Numbered from the stretch's first letter, positions 1-7,911 are shown. The stretch is DNA of 64,000 nt from Alkalicoccobacillus plakortidis (GCF_023703085.1 NZ_JAMQJY010000001.1:62001-126000), one strand, 5' to 3'. The notes: generated by a model not told the origin, from the sequence alone. Numbers and translations are program-made.

Positions 1-242
1 ACTTTTTCAATTAAATTCATAGCATGCAATTTCTTAAGTTCTCGGCTCGTATTAGGTAGAGAGATATGCTGACAATCGCTGATTTCACTCGGATTCACAG
101 GTTGTGAAACAAATACATATTCCATAATCCCATATTGTACTGACGTTAAGGACCGGCTGCGGACATTTTTAGTAATCTCATGTTTTACTTCATGTACAGA
201 TGCTGTAAATGCAATAAAACGGTTAAAAAGAGTGCTACTCAT
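1..242 (-). CDS. MarR-family transcriptional regulator (5' part; 3' part lies outside the window)
   Basis: The reverse strand reads ATG at 242-240 after a good ribosome binding site (GAGGTGA), then about 80 residues to the window edge. The visible part has the early helices and the start of the winged helix-turn-helix of MarR proteins (TSVQYGIMEYV, then NPSEISD, then LPNTSRELKKL). MarR proteins are dimeric repressors that usually control a neighbouring gene and often respond to phenolics or oxidants. It is divergent from a flavodoxin-fold oxidoreductase, with two copies of a 17-bp element between them, so it probably represses both. The ligand-binding and dimerisation helices at the C-terminus are not visible, so the ligand cannot be guessed. 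Confidence 0.8.
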   Translation of the reverse strand, partial: MSSTLFNRFIAFTASVHEVKHEITKNVRSRSLTSVQYGIMEYVFVSQPVNPSEISDCQHISLPNTSRELKKLHAMNLIEK

Positions 243-290
243 AAAAATCACCTCATAAAAAATGTATCAAATTAAATATCAAAAAACAAT

Positions 291-348
291 TATCAATTGA
301 CAACTAAAATGCAGGTAGGATATGATCTAGTTATCAAATGACAACTAA
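291..348 (+). promoter_or_regulatory. Promoter with two copies of a 17-bp putative MarR operator
   Basis: A 17-bp element occurs at 291-307 (TATCAATTGACAACTAA) and at 332-348 (TATCAAATGACAACTAA), differing at one base. The first copy contains a -35 box (TTGACA, 297-302), followed after 18 bp by a -10 box (TATGAT, 321-326). The second copy then covers the expected transcription start of the oxidoreductase gene. A repressor bound to both copies would block the promoter. That the divergent MarR protein is this repressor is inference from position. Confidence 0.6.
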
Positions 349-360
349 TTGAGGTGAGCT

Positions 361-948
361 ATGAATTTATTAATTATATATACCCATCCGAATCACAAAA
401 GCCTATGCTACTCTTTCTTAGAGAATGTTCTTAAAGGTGCGGAGGAAAATTCAAACATTAATCATGTTCATGTTCTTGATTTATATGAGGAGCAATTTGA
501 TCCTATTTTACGTTTTAATGAAAAGAAAAGGCGCAGGGATATGCATAGAGATCCTAATCTTGAAACGTATCGGCTTCAGCTTCTATGGGCAGACAAAATC
601 ATTTTCATTTACCCCATATGGTGGGGACGCCCTCCTGCAATGCTATTAGGGTTTATTGATCAGATGTTTGCTTCAAATTTTGCATACAAAGATATAGGGA
701 AGATACTTCCGGAAGGTCTCCTGAAAGGAAAATCAGTTATCTGTATTTCTACGATGAAAGGTCCAAAACACTACCCGCTATTTCTTTTAAATAATGCTCA
801 TAAAGTATTGATGAAAAAAGCACTTTTTAACTACGTTGGAATTAAGAAGGTTAAATTCATTGAATTCGGTAATATGGAGGGAGCAAATAAAGGACAGAAC
901 AAGAAGTTACAACTTGTTTATCAACATGTTAAAAAGCTTGTTATATAA
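361..948 (+). CDS. NAD(P)H-dependent oxidoreductase, flavodoxin-2 fold (quinone reductase type)
   Basis: 195 residues, the usual length for the MdaB/KefF/NQO-like family, which transfers two electrons from NAD(P)H via FMN or FAD to quinones or similar electrophiles in the cytoplasm. The N-terminus shows the flavodoxin-like phosphate loop (IYTHPNHKSLCYSF). The central motif WWGRPPAMLLGFIDQMF is the family hallmark for flavin and dimer contacts. Start ATG 361 follows GAGGTGAGCT. It is divergent from a MarR regulator and has its own promoter with repeated operator, consistent with an electrophile- or oxidant-induced detoxification gene. The exact substrate is unknown. Confidence 0.85.
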   Translation: MNLLIIYTHPNHKSLCYSFLENVLKGAEENSNINHVHVLDLYEEQFDPILRFNEKKRRRDMHRDPNLETYRLQLLWADKIIFIYPIWWGRPPAMLLGFIDQMFASNFAYKDIGKILPEGLLKGKSVICISTMKGPKHYPLFLLNNAHKVLMKKALFNYVGIKKVKFIEFGNMEGANKGQNKKLQLVYQHVKKLVI

Positions 949-1143
949 GATTTAAATTTTAAAATGAAGAAAGTGCTTTATTAAACGCCCGTTGAGAATA
1001 AAGGGGCCATGTTTGTTCCGTTTCTACTTATCATACACCAATTTCTTACTATCTAACGTTTACACTATCTAAAACGATGAACAGTTTTAGTGCATGAGTA
1101 TGTAATGGAGGATCCAAGAATATGAATCCACCAAGTAAACTAA

Positions 1144-1440
1144 TTAACAACGATTGTTGTTATAGTTATTATTGTTGTAATAGCCATTACCATTACTATA
1201 TCCATTGCCATTACCATTTCCGTTGCTATAACCTTTTTCTACAAATCCTGCACCAACGATGATTAATAGGATAAACAGGATTAAGACAAGTGCGAAACCA
1301 GGGTCTTTCTTTTTGTCATCATGTTTTTTGCATTTATCATGTTTATCATCATGTTTATCATCATGTTTATGACATTTGTCGTGCTTGTCTTTGCCGTTTC
1401 CTCCCCATTTATCATCATGTTTATATTCATTAAATTCCAT
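1144..1440 (-). CDS. YjcZ-like small sporulation membrane protein with His/Asp/Lys-rich head
   Basis: 98 residues. The middle segment (about residues 49-68, GFALVLILFILLIIVGAGF) matches the single hydrophobic stretch of the YjcZ family, short proteins found widely in spore formers. The N-terminal 45 residues are unusual for that family: repeated HDDK/KHD units with two cysteines, strongly charged and potentially metal-binding. The C-terminal 30 residues are a low-complexity Gly/Asn/Tyr tail. ATG 1440 follows GAAAGGGG at good spacing. A sporulation sigma -10-like CATAGTATA lies about 40 bp upstream. Membrane or coat association during sporulation is inferred from the family; the function is unknown. 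Confidence 0.75.
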   Translation of the reverse strand: MEFNEYKHDDKWGGNGKDKHDKCHKHDDKHDDKHDKCKKHDDKKKDPGFALVLILFILLIIVGAGFVEKGYSNGNGNGNGYSNGNGYYNNNNYNNNRC

Positions 1441-1480
1441 TGTGATTGCCCCTTTCGAAGTTGTATTGATGGTACACTTC

Positions 1481-1489
1481 TATACTATG
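1481..1489 (-). promoter_or_regulatory. Possible mother-cell sigma (SigE/SigK-type) -10 element
   Basis: On the reverse strand these bases read CATAGTATA, matching CATAnnnTA, about 40 bp upstream of the YjcZ-like start codon. The -35 side is not convincing, so this is suggestive only. Confidence 0.3.
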
Positions 1490-1620
1490 AGCATGGAAAT
1501 AAGATGACTGGGGAAATCTACTGAGGGTTTCACACAATTTAGTAGGACTTTAATTTTCTTTTTGCCGTTAGTAGACGATAATCTATTTGGTGGAGTGAAC
1601 TCTCGACCTCAAGAACTAGT

Positions 1621-2280
1621 TTATATACTAACCTTATCAACCTTGTTAAAAATGAATGTTCCAAAGTCTTTTACCTTTATTTCAACAGGAAAAAAGCTAG
1701 CAGGTTGATCAGAGAAAAACCAGATCCGATTGCTTTTAACAATAATGAATAAACCTTCTACATCACCAAGCGGAGAAAAATCCTCAGTGCCTTGTCGCGA
1801 ATTTTCAATACCTATTTTATTAATTTGTTTTGCAATTGTTTGGACTTGATTTGTTACAATGCCTATTTCACTAATATTAATGATTTGATCTGAGTTAAAA
1901 TGGGAGTGACTTTTTTGAATGGAGTCATGTTGCCTAGCAATAAACTCTACAATATTACCAGCCGGGTCTGTGAAATAAACAGCATATGCATTCCAATTCT
2001 TGAAGAAGACTTCGTCCGTTTCATTATGTGTGTTTAGATTTGTAATAGACCTAATCCATGATTTGGCTTCGCGAAATTTATTTCTAGGGATGTTCATCGC
2101 GAAATGATAAAAAGGATCTGTATCATCATTATTCTTTTTGAACTCCAGAATAGAGGCTCCTATTTGGACAGAAAAAGATTTGGCTCGGTCACCCCGTAAT
2201 GGTAGTTGTAATCTCTCGTGATAAAATTCCTTCATCTCTTTTAGGTTATTCGTTAACAATGTTAGTGTTTGTATTTTCAT
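1621..2280 (-). CDS. VOC (glyoxalase/bleomycin resistance fold) family protein
   Basis: 219 residues starting at ATG 2280 after AAGGAGATCTTCAT. The N-terminal half has the paired beta-alpha-beta-beta-beta pattern of vicinal oxygen chelate proteins: LTNNLKEMKEFYHERL early, then YAVYFTDPAGNIVEFIAR near residue 105, a typical second-half motif. The part after about residue 130 looks like a second, weaker VOC module. Members include glyoxalases, ring-cleaving dioxygenases and resistance proteins; no specific activity can be assigned. It stands alone, transcribed away from the tRNA-like RNA gene. Confidence 0.75.
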   Translation of the reverse strand: MKIQTLTLLTNNLKEMKEFYHERLQLPLRGDRAKSFSVQIGASILEFKKNNDDTDPFYHFAMNIPRNKFREAKSWIRSITNLNTHNETDEVFFKNWNAYAVYFTDPAGNIVEFIARQHDSIQKSHSHFNSDQIINISEIGIVTNQVQTIAKQINKIGIENSRQGTEDFSPLGDVEGLFIIVKSNRIWFFSDQPASFFPVEIKVKDFGTFIFNKVDKVSI

Positions 2281-2437
2281 ATGAAGATCTCCTTATTTAT
2301 ATTGATATCACTAGTATAAGTATGTTGGGTTGAAACGAAATCAGTCATAGAGATGGTTGGGTCTACATCTTTTGAATGAACATCTGTAAAATATAAAGAC
2401 GTAAATTGGTAAATGTAGTAATATAAATAGTGTATAC

Positions 2438-2633
2438 GCCTCTGTAGCTCTAGAAGGGAAGAGCGCCGGAAAACAATTGTGAAGCCGGGTCGCAAGGTAA
2501 GGGTTTCAGAAGCACCGAAAAGCAAATCAGCTGAGGCAGGTGAAATTCCTAGCCGGTGAAAGTCCGTAGGGAAGCGTGTTCCCCCTAGCCTATGCTTACG
2601 AGAGGAGTGCGGGTTCGAATCCCGCCGGAGGCA
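2438..2633 (+). ncRNA. tRNA-like structured RNA with a large internal domain, unassigned family
   Basis: Both ends fold like a tRNA. The acceptor strand 2438-2444 (GCCTCTG) pairs with 2626-2632 (CGGAGGC) over seven pairs. Next come TA and a D-arm with 4-bp stem GCTC/GAGC (2447-2464) holding a GG-bearing loop. A 5-bp T-arm with canonical loop TTCGAAT lies at 2609-2625. The single unpaired A2633 sits at the discriminator position; no CCA is encoded. Between the arms, instead of an anticodon arm, is a domain of about 140 nt containing two successive hairpins with loops TGAAATT (2541-2547) and TGAAAGT (2557-2563) and a GGGAA/TTCCC hairpin (2569-2583). A strong terminator follows 17 nt later, so it is probably its own transcription unit. 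I do not recognise it as tmRNA, RNase P, SRP RNA or a group I intron. Confidence 0.55.
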
Positions 2634-2650
2634 TTTATAGGTACTGAAGT

Positions 2651-2682
2651 GGAACGAAGAGGTAGTGTTCGTTCCTTTTTTT
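2651..2682 (+). terminator. Rho-independent terminator of the tRNA-like RNA
   Basis: GGAACGAA (2651-2658) pairs perfectly with TTCGTTCC (2668-2675) and is followed by seven T. It lies 17 nt after the tRNA-like 3' end and before the repeat array. Confidence 0.8.
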
Positions 2683-2702
2683 GTTGTATAGTTTAGAGTA
2701 GC

Positions 2703-3243
2703 GATAGAAGGCCAAATTGGAGCGATGGAGAAGAAAGTGAAACGATAGAAGGCCAAATTGGAGCGATGGAGAAGAAAGTGAAACGATAGAAGGCCAAATT
2801 GGAGCGATGGAGCCAGAAGTGAAGCGATAGAAGGCCAAATTGGAGTGATGGAGCCGAAAGTGAAACGATAGAAGGCCAAATTGGAGCGATGGAGCCAGAA
2901 GTGAAGCGATAGAAGGCCAAATTGGAGTGATGGAGCCGAAAGTGAAGCGATAGAAGGCCAAATTGGAGCGATGGAGAAGAAAGTGAAACGATAGAAGGCC
3001 AAATTGGAGCGATGGAGAAGAAAGTGAAACGATAGAAGGCCAAATTGGAGCGATGGAGCCAGAAGTGAAGCGATAGAAGGCCAAATTGGAGTGATGGAGC
3101 CGAAAGTGAAGCGATAGAAGGCCAAATTGGAGCGATGGAGCCAGAAGTGAAGCGATAGAAGGCCAAATTAAAACGATGGAGCCGAAAGTGAAGCGATAGA
3201 AAGCCAAATTGAAACGATGGAGCCAGAAGTGAAACAATAGAAA
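2703..3243 (+). repeat. Tandem array, 13 copies of a 41-bp unit
   Basis: The word GATAGAAGG or a close variant recurs at 2703, 2744, 2785, 2826, 2867, 2908, 2949, 2990, 3031, 3072, 3113, 3154 and 3195, exactly 41 bp apart. Each unit splits into a 21-bp half (GATAGAAGGCCAAATTGGAGC) and a 20-bp half (GATGGAG followed by variable AGAAG/CCAGA/CCGAA, then AGTGAARC). The + strand is purine-rich. The last two copies are degenerate. Because 41 is not a multiple of three and the unit lacks stops on the reverse strand, long reverse-strand reading frames arise; they have no ribosome binding sites and are not genes. The array occupies almost all the space between the RNA terminator and the EamA transporter. 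Confidence 0.95.
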
Positions 3244-3286
3244 ATAAAATTTACTTAATATGAACACGTTCTAAGCAGGAGGGGTT

Positions 3287-4189
3287 ATGTCTACATTAAA
3301 AGCATACATATATACAATTTTAGGTGCGTCATGCTGGGGCTTGATAGGGCTCTTTGTTGATCCTCTTTATCAAGAAGGGTTTACTGCATGGGAAGTGGTG
3401 GCCATTCGAGGTATTTTTACGTTTGTTTTTTTAATTATATTCATGGCCATTTGGTTTAGATCTCATCTGAAAACAAGAATACGTGATCATTGGATCTTTG
3501 CTGCTTCAGGAATTTGCAGCATTGCATTTTTTAATTATTTTTACTTTGAAGTATTTGCTCGCTCAAATTTATCTCTCGCCGTAACTCTTTTATATACTGG
3601 GCCGATGTTTGTGGCATTGCTTTCCAGAGTTTTCTTTAAAGAACTGCTAACAAAGAATAAAATAGCAGCACTTGTCTTATCTCTAATGGGCTGTGCGTTT
3701 GTTGTACAACTATTGCCATCTGGAACATCAAGTATTCCAGGCACAGTCATTTTAATGGGTGTTCTTTCAGGGTTCTTCTATGCTCTATATAGCATTTTTA
3801 CTAAACCTATTACAAAACGGTATTCACCGTTAACGATTACGACCTATACTTTTTTATATACAAGCGTGTTTATGTTACTTGCAAGTCCTATTACTGAAAA
3901 AGCCTCACTATTCGTGAGTCCATCTGTATTAGTACCGGCTATTCTCCTTGCACTCGTATCAACAGTGGGTGGGTATGTATTTTATACAACGGGACTTAAG
4001 CATCTTGAGGCAAGCAAAGCCTCAATTCTTGCAACGATTGAACCAGTTGTAGCAGTTATTTCAAGCGTTCTATTTCTTAATGATTACTTAGATGTATGGC
4101 AGCTTGCTGGAATTTTGGCTGTGCTATACTCTGCTGTGCTTGTAAGTAGGAGAGGACGAAGGGTAGTTGCAGGAGAAAAGGTAGCTTAG
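3287..4189 (+). CDS. DMT superfamily EamA-type transporter
   Basis: 300 residues, ten predicted membrane helices in two repeated EamA halves: residues about 5-135, starting AYIYTILGASCWGLIGLFVD, and about 150-290, starting GVLSGFFYALYSIFTK, with the family-typical LEASKASILATIEPVVA in the second half. The family exports or takes up small metabolites such as amino acids; the substrate is unknown. ATG 3287 follows GCAGGAGGGG. It lies downstream of the 41-bp repeat array and is followed 29 bp later by a GNAT gene, so the two may be co-transcribed. No clear promoter is seen in the roughly 40 bp between the array and the gene, so the promoter may overlap the last repeats. Confidence 0.88.
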   Translation: MSTLKAYIYTILGASCWGLIGLFVDPLYQEGFTAWEVVAIRGIFTFVFLIIFMAIWFRSHLKTRIRDHWIFAASGICSIAFFNYFYFEVFARSNLSLAVTLLYTGPMFVALLSRVFFKELLTKNKIAALVLSLMGCAFVVQLLPSGTSSIPGTVILMGVLSGFFYALYSIFTKPITKRYSPLTITTYTFLYTSVFMLLASPITEKASLFVSPSVLVPAILLALVSTVGGYVFYTTGLKHLEASKASILATIEPVVAVISSVLFLNDYLDVWQLAGILAVLYSAVLVSRRGRRVVAGEKVA

Positions 4190-4218
4190 GATTTACTGAT
4201 AAGAAGTGAGGGTTCAAT

Positions 4219-4755
4219 TTGGAAAGAGTTAAAATAAGACGACCGCTAAACTCTGATAGACAAGAAATTCATAATCTTTTTAAAGATGTCATCAAAGACA
4301 CGTTTGCAAGAGAGGGCCTTTCCAAACTTGTTGATGATCAACAAGGAGAACTAAAAACAAAAATTCAATATCTAAAAAGCGATTTAGAAAATTGCAAAGA
4401 AAAGCGTCAATTTCTACTTGCCATAGATAATGCAGAAGATAAAATCATCGGAACGATAGAATATGGAAAACCGAATGAACTCATCCAAAATATAATAAAT
4501 GAAGATCTGGTCAAATACCCTGAGATTGGCACTATATTCGTTCTTCCCACATATCAAGGAAATCATATAGGGTCTAAATTAATTGAAACTTTACTCAAAG
4601 ACATAAATAATCATGATTTCCACGGGTATTGTTTAGACAGTGGATATAGACGATCACAACTCATTTGGACAAAAAAATTTGGAGCTCCTAATTATGTTTT
4701 GAATAATTATTGGGGAGAAGCAAATCACCACATGGTATGGAAGAAAGACTTGTAG
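4219..4755 (+). CDS. GNAT family N-acetyltransferase
   Basis: 178 residues with TTG start at 4219 preceded by GTGAGGG. The acetyl-CoA binding core is visible at about residues 108-130 (IGTIFVLPTYQGNHIGSKL, with the Q-G-N-x-I-G pyrophosphate loop). The N-terminal part carries a helical segment rich in charged residues. These enzymes move acetyl from acetyl-CoA to amines; the acceptor is unknown. Probably the second gene after the EamA transporter. Confidence 0.8.
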   Translation: MERVKIRRPLNSDRQEIHNLFKDVIKDTFAREGLSKLVDDQQGELKTKIQYLKSDLENCKEKRQFLLAIDNAEDKIIGTIEYGKPNELIQNIINEDLVKYPEIGTIFVLPTYQGNHIGSKLIETLLKDINNHDFHGYCLDSGYRRSQLIWTKKFGAPNYVLNNYWGEANHHMVWKKDL

Positions 4756-4829
4756 TGATTCTAGAAGAAAATCTACAAACTCATGTGGTGAGTTGTGGAA
4801 CCATCCCTACCAAATAAGGAGACAACATC

Positions 4830-5673
4830 ATGCCACAACCAACTAGTCATACTTACCATATTGCTATGACAGAGACCATTGCTTGGAAGTCTTAGATACG
4901 GATTTAAAGGAGCAGGTCGAGCAAATCATACATTTATTGCTTTTGATGATTATTTTGCTTATGGTCCGATTTGGAATCTTCATGAAAAAGCAGGTGTCAT
5001 AGCACGTTACAAATGGATGGAACGAATGCGACATAGTACTAGCTATAAGCAGGGCTACACAAGGTTTTATGAAACTCAGAACGATATTCAACAAATTCCA
5101 GCAGGTTCAGATGTAATGATTTGGACAGGAAATAATGCAACGGAGCAGGTTGGTTATTTGTTTGCCATGTATCTATTAAAAAATCATACTTCAAATGTTA
5201 GAAGTATAAATACATCAGATTATTATCACGAGCTTTTTCCGCAAATGCGTGATGAGCAATTTTATCCACAAATAAGCTCAGAAATATTGCCTGAGCAGCT
5301 GCGAATGATGTTTGCAGAGCATAAATTAGATTCAATCGCTATAGAAATCAGGAAGAAACTTGAAGATGAATGGCTGAGGAGATCTGAATCAGAAGATGTA
5401 CTCAGAGTCTGGAGAGAAAATTCATTGTTGAATGTACCAGAAGATGCACTGGACGAAGACATCTTAAACATAGCTTGGTTATTACATCATGAAAATGATC
5501 AGGATGAATTTATGAAAGCAATTAAATTAATTGCTCATGCGGTAGGTGAATTCGATCAATTACCTAGTGATACATTTATCGAATATCGGATAAAAGCGCT
5601 TATTCATCAAGGTAAGCTGTTAATGAGAGGAACATATCATCAAATGTGGACGTACGAAGTGATGCCTTTATGA
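4830..5673 (+). CDS. DUF1835 domain protein (one frameshift in this sequence)
   Basis: ATG 4830 after AAGGAGACAACATC begins a protein whose reading frame breaks at GCTTGG (4881-4886). Removing one T gives HIAMTETIAGSLRYGFK and joins the N-terminus to the rest, for about 280 residues. The N-terminal part has the DUF1835 pattern (AGSLRYG, then FDDYFAYGPI, then WTGNNATEQVG) and the end (IEYRIKALIHQGKL) matches the usual C-terminal DUF3658-like helix. Bacillus members have no known biochemical role. It overlaps the next gene by ATGA, so the two are likely translationally coupled. I judge the frameshift an artefact because the rest of the protein is well preserved. Confidence 0.7.
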
Positions 5674-6122
5674 CTGAACTGGAGAGATCTATTTTATCTG
5701 CCAATTATGATTCAGCTGAGTTACTTTATCGTGAGATGAGCTTTGATACGTTTTCGAGTACAATGATTGTGGGTGCATTTGATCAACCATCATTTAGTTA
5801 TTATACTTTTCTTGCTAGTTTACTTATCAAACAAGAAGAGGTAAGGATTCACCATTTGGCAGTAGAATTGCTTATTCTTCCTCTATGCCACATAGAAGGA
5901 GCCTACTTTTCAGCACTTTACCATGTGAGAAAAATCCTATATTTAACGAATGGTAAGGATTTAGCAGGCATGGAAATGTTACTTTTCTTAAGTGAAGTTC
6001 CTGATCAGGTAGTGGCGAAAGAAGAAGCTTCTCAAGTTGCGCAGGTACTTCTTACGTTGGATCATTCAAATCAAATAGCACGTGAGTATGTAAAAAATTT
6101 AAAGGCACAAGAAAAAGAATAG
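5670..6122 (+). CDS. Hypothetical protein coupled to the DUF1835 gene
   Basis: The start is best placed at ATG 5670, which overlaps the DUF1835 stop as ATGA; an in-frame GTG at 5646 would overlap further. The 150-residue product is helical with no membrane segment or signal peptide and resembles short helical-repeat proteins (FLASLLIKQEEVRIHHLAVE; SALYHVRKILYL). I do not recognise the family. The four-base overlap implies co-expression, perhaps as a partner of the DUF1835 protein. Confidence 0.6.
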   Translation: MTELERSILSANYDSAELLYREMSFDTFSSTMIVGAFDQPSFSYYTFLASLLIKQEEVRIHHLAVELLILPLCHIEGAYFSALYHVRKILYLTNGKDLAGMEMLLFLSEVPDQVVAKEEASQVAQVLLTLDHSNQIAREYVKNLKAQEKE

Positions 6123-6203
6123 AAGGCGACCATTTTAAAAACAGTAAATGAACTGACCATACTATCTGAATTTTGTTAATCTATGATAAAGGAGATGTTC
6201 AAA

Positions 6204-6987
6204 TTGATCAAAACTGGTGTATGTTCCGTGACCTTCCGAAAAGAGTCAGTTGATACAATTATAAAGAGAACAAAGCAGGCGAATTTAGATGGCATTGAAT
6301 GGGCTGCTGATGTACATGTTCAGCCTGGAGATAGCCAGCAAGCAGAATGTGTAGCTAGAAAGATGAAGGAAGCTGGTCTAGAGGTGTTGTCTTACGGTTC
6401 GTATTATCGTGCGAGAGCTACGGAGAATGGCAACTCGTTTGAAACGATTCTTCAAACAGCTAAACAGCTTGGAGCCCCATCTATTAGAATATGGGCGGGA
6501 ATAAAGGGGTCTGAAGAAGCATCTGAGAAAGATCGACAACAAGTAACAGCTGACATTCAACGTATTGCTGAGCTAGCTCAAGCACAAAAAATTGCTGTAC
6601 ATATTGAGTATCATGGTGGAACACTTACCGATACAAGTGAAAGTGCCAAACAATTAGTAGAGGATATTAATCATAATAACGTTAAGTTGTATTGGCAACC
6701 AGCTGTTGGTATAGAAGTATCAGAACGAGTAAAAGACATCCAAATAGTAAAACCATTCTTAAAGCATGTTCATGTTTTTTATTGGCAAGAACAGGATAGG
6801 CTTCCTTTAGCAGAGGGAGTGGGGGCCTGGAGACAATACTTGCATCATCTTCACTTAAAAGATCCTCATGAAGACCAAGCATTTTCTATTAGAGTTTGTC
6901 CAGGATGAAGATCCCGAGCAGTTTCAAGAGGATGCACAGGTGCTCTTAGAGCTTATGTCAGAATTCGAATTGAGAGCGCATTCATAA
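6204..6987 (+). CDS. Sugar phosphate isomerase/epimerase (TIM barrel; one frameshift)
   Basis: The protein starts well at TTG 6204, nine bases after AAAGGAG. The product resembles AP-endonuclease-2-type TIM barrels such as IolE/IolH-like isomerases: GVCSVTFRKE at the first strand, DGIEWAADVHV, then VHIEYHGGTLTDT with metal-ligand candidates, and KHVHVFYW. The frame breaks at CCAAGC (6875-6880). Removing one A gives DQHFLLEFVQDEDPEQF and extends the protein to TAA 6987, for about 260 residues, the normal family length. Without repair the C-terminal 30 residues are lost. The substrate is unknown and no sugar catabolic neighbours are present. Confidence 0.72.
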
Positions 6988-7016
6988 AATTTGATGTGTA
7001 AGAAGAGGTGAATGTA

Positions 7017-7736
7017 ATGAGTGAACTGAATAAGCTGAGCCCGATCAAGGCAGCAGAACAATTTATCAATGACTATTTTCGAGATTGTCAAGGAGCTTTG
7101 TTAGCAGGTAGTGTTGTTAGAGGTGAGGCAACAGAAACCTCGGATCTTGATATCGTGATATTTGATAAACATCTTACATCATCTTACAGACAGTCGTTAG
7201 TGAAATATGATTGGGCGATAGAGATCTTTGTTCATAGTCCAACCTCTTATAAACATTTTTTTAAATTGGATTTTGAACTAGCGAGACCATCTATGCAAAG
7301 AATGGTTTCGGAAGGAATAATCATAAAAGATGATGAAATCCTTGCATCCATAAAACAAGAAGCTACGGATCAATTAAATAAGGGACCTGAAGAATGGTCA
7401 ATAGAAACAATAGATACAAAACGTTACTTTATTACGGATGCATTAGATGATTTTATAGGTTGCTCTAATCGAGCTGAGGAATTATTTATAGCAAATACAC
7501 TTGCTGAGTTAGTAAGCGAATTTGTTCTAAGAACTAACAAACAATGGACTGGTGCATCAAAATGGGTGATTCGTTCATTGAGAAACTATGATGAGGTGTT
7601 CACTGATCAATTTGTCAAGGCGTTTGATATGTTTTATAAAAACGGAGACAAAAATCTAGTAATCCATCTAGTCGATGAAACATTGGAGCCATTTGGAGGT
7701 CGATTGTTTGATGGCTTTTCACTAGGTAAAAACTAA
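7017..7736 (+). CDS. Nucleotidyltransferase domain protein
   Basis: 239 residues from ATG 7017, eight bases after AGAAGAGG. An in-frame GTG at 7008 overlaps the ribosome binding site and is less likely. The N-terminal domain has the polymerase-beta-type signature GSVVRGEATETSDLDIVIF (about residues 30-48): GS followed by the D-x-D metal-binding pair. The C-terminal half is helical. Relatives include aminoglycoside nucleotidyltransferases and MNT toxins or antitoxins. No HEPN partner gene is adjacent, so a toxin-antitoxin role is not supported here. The substrate is unknown. Confidence 0.75.
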   Translation: MSELNKLSPIKAAEQFINDYFRDCQGALLAGSVVRGEATETSDLDIVIFDKHLTSSYRQSLVKYDWAIEIFVHSPTSYKHFFKLDFELARPSMQRMVSEGIIIKDDEILASIKQEATDQLNKGPEEWSIETIDTKRYFITDALDDFIGCSNRAEELFIANTLAELVSEFVLRTNKQWTGASKWVIRSLRNYDEVFTDQFVKAFDMFYKNGDKNLVIHLVDETLEPFGGRLFDGFSLGKN

Positions 7737-7762
7737 ATTAAAAGCGGGCAATAACTGTGATT

Positions 7763-7790
7763 AAACGGCTATGATAAGGTAGTCGTTTTT
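7763..7790 (+). terminator. Rho-independent terminator
   Basis: AAACGGCTA (7763-7771) pairs with TAGTCGTTT (7780-7788) with one G-T pair, followed by T residues, 27 bp after the nucleotidyltransferase stop. Confidence 0.6.
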
Positions 7791-7911
7791 AAATGATCTG
7801 AAAAATATAAGCTGAAACGCTCTGCTAGCTTCGCACGTATACTACTTTGACCATTTGATTCGTTTTTATAAGATCAGTTAATTGGAAAATAATCGTTTAG
7901 GAGATTAGTTG

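Noticed and set aside
2500-2575. FMN or cobalamin riboswitch
   Set aside because: Only the GGTGAAA-type hairpins match; the FMN junction strands and the cobalamin box are missing, and no flavin or cobalamin gene follows.
2438-2633. tRNA gene interrupted by a group I intron
   Set aside because: The insert is far below group I size and the conserved P, Q, R and S core elements are not found in order.
2703-3243. CRISPR array
   Set aside because: Units are contiguous with no spacers and no cas genes are present.
2277-3267. Three long overlapping reverse-strand reading frames (157-282 codons) full of AFYRFT/IWPSI repeats
   Set aside because: They are the by-product of a 41-bp repeat with no stop on that strand; all three frames are open, no ribosome binding site exists, and one frame runs through the tRNA-like RNA.
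7017-7736. MNT-HEPN toxin-antitoxin module
   Set aside because: The nucleotidyltransferase domain is present but no HEPN partner gene flanks it.
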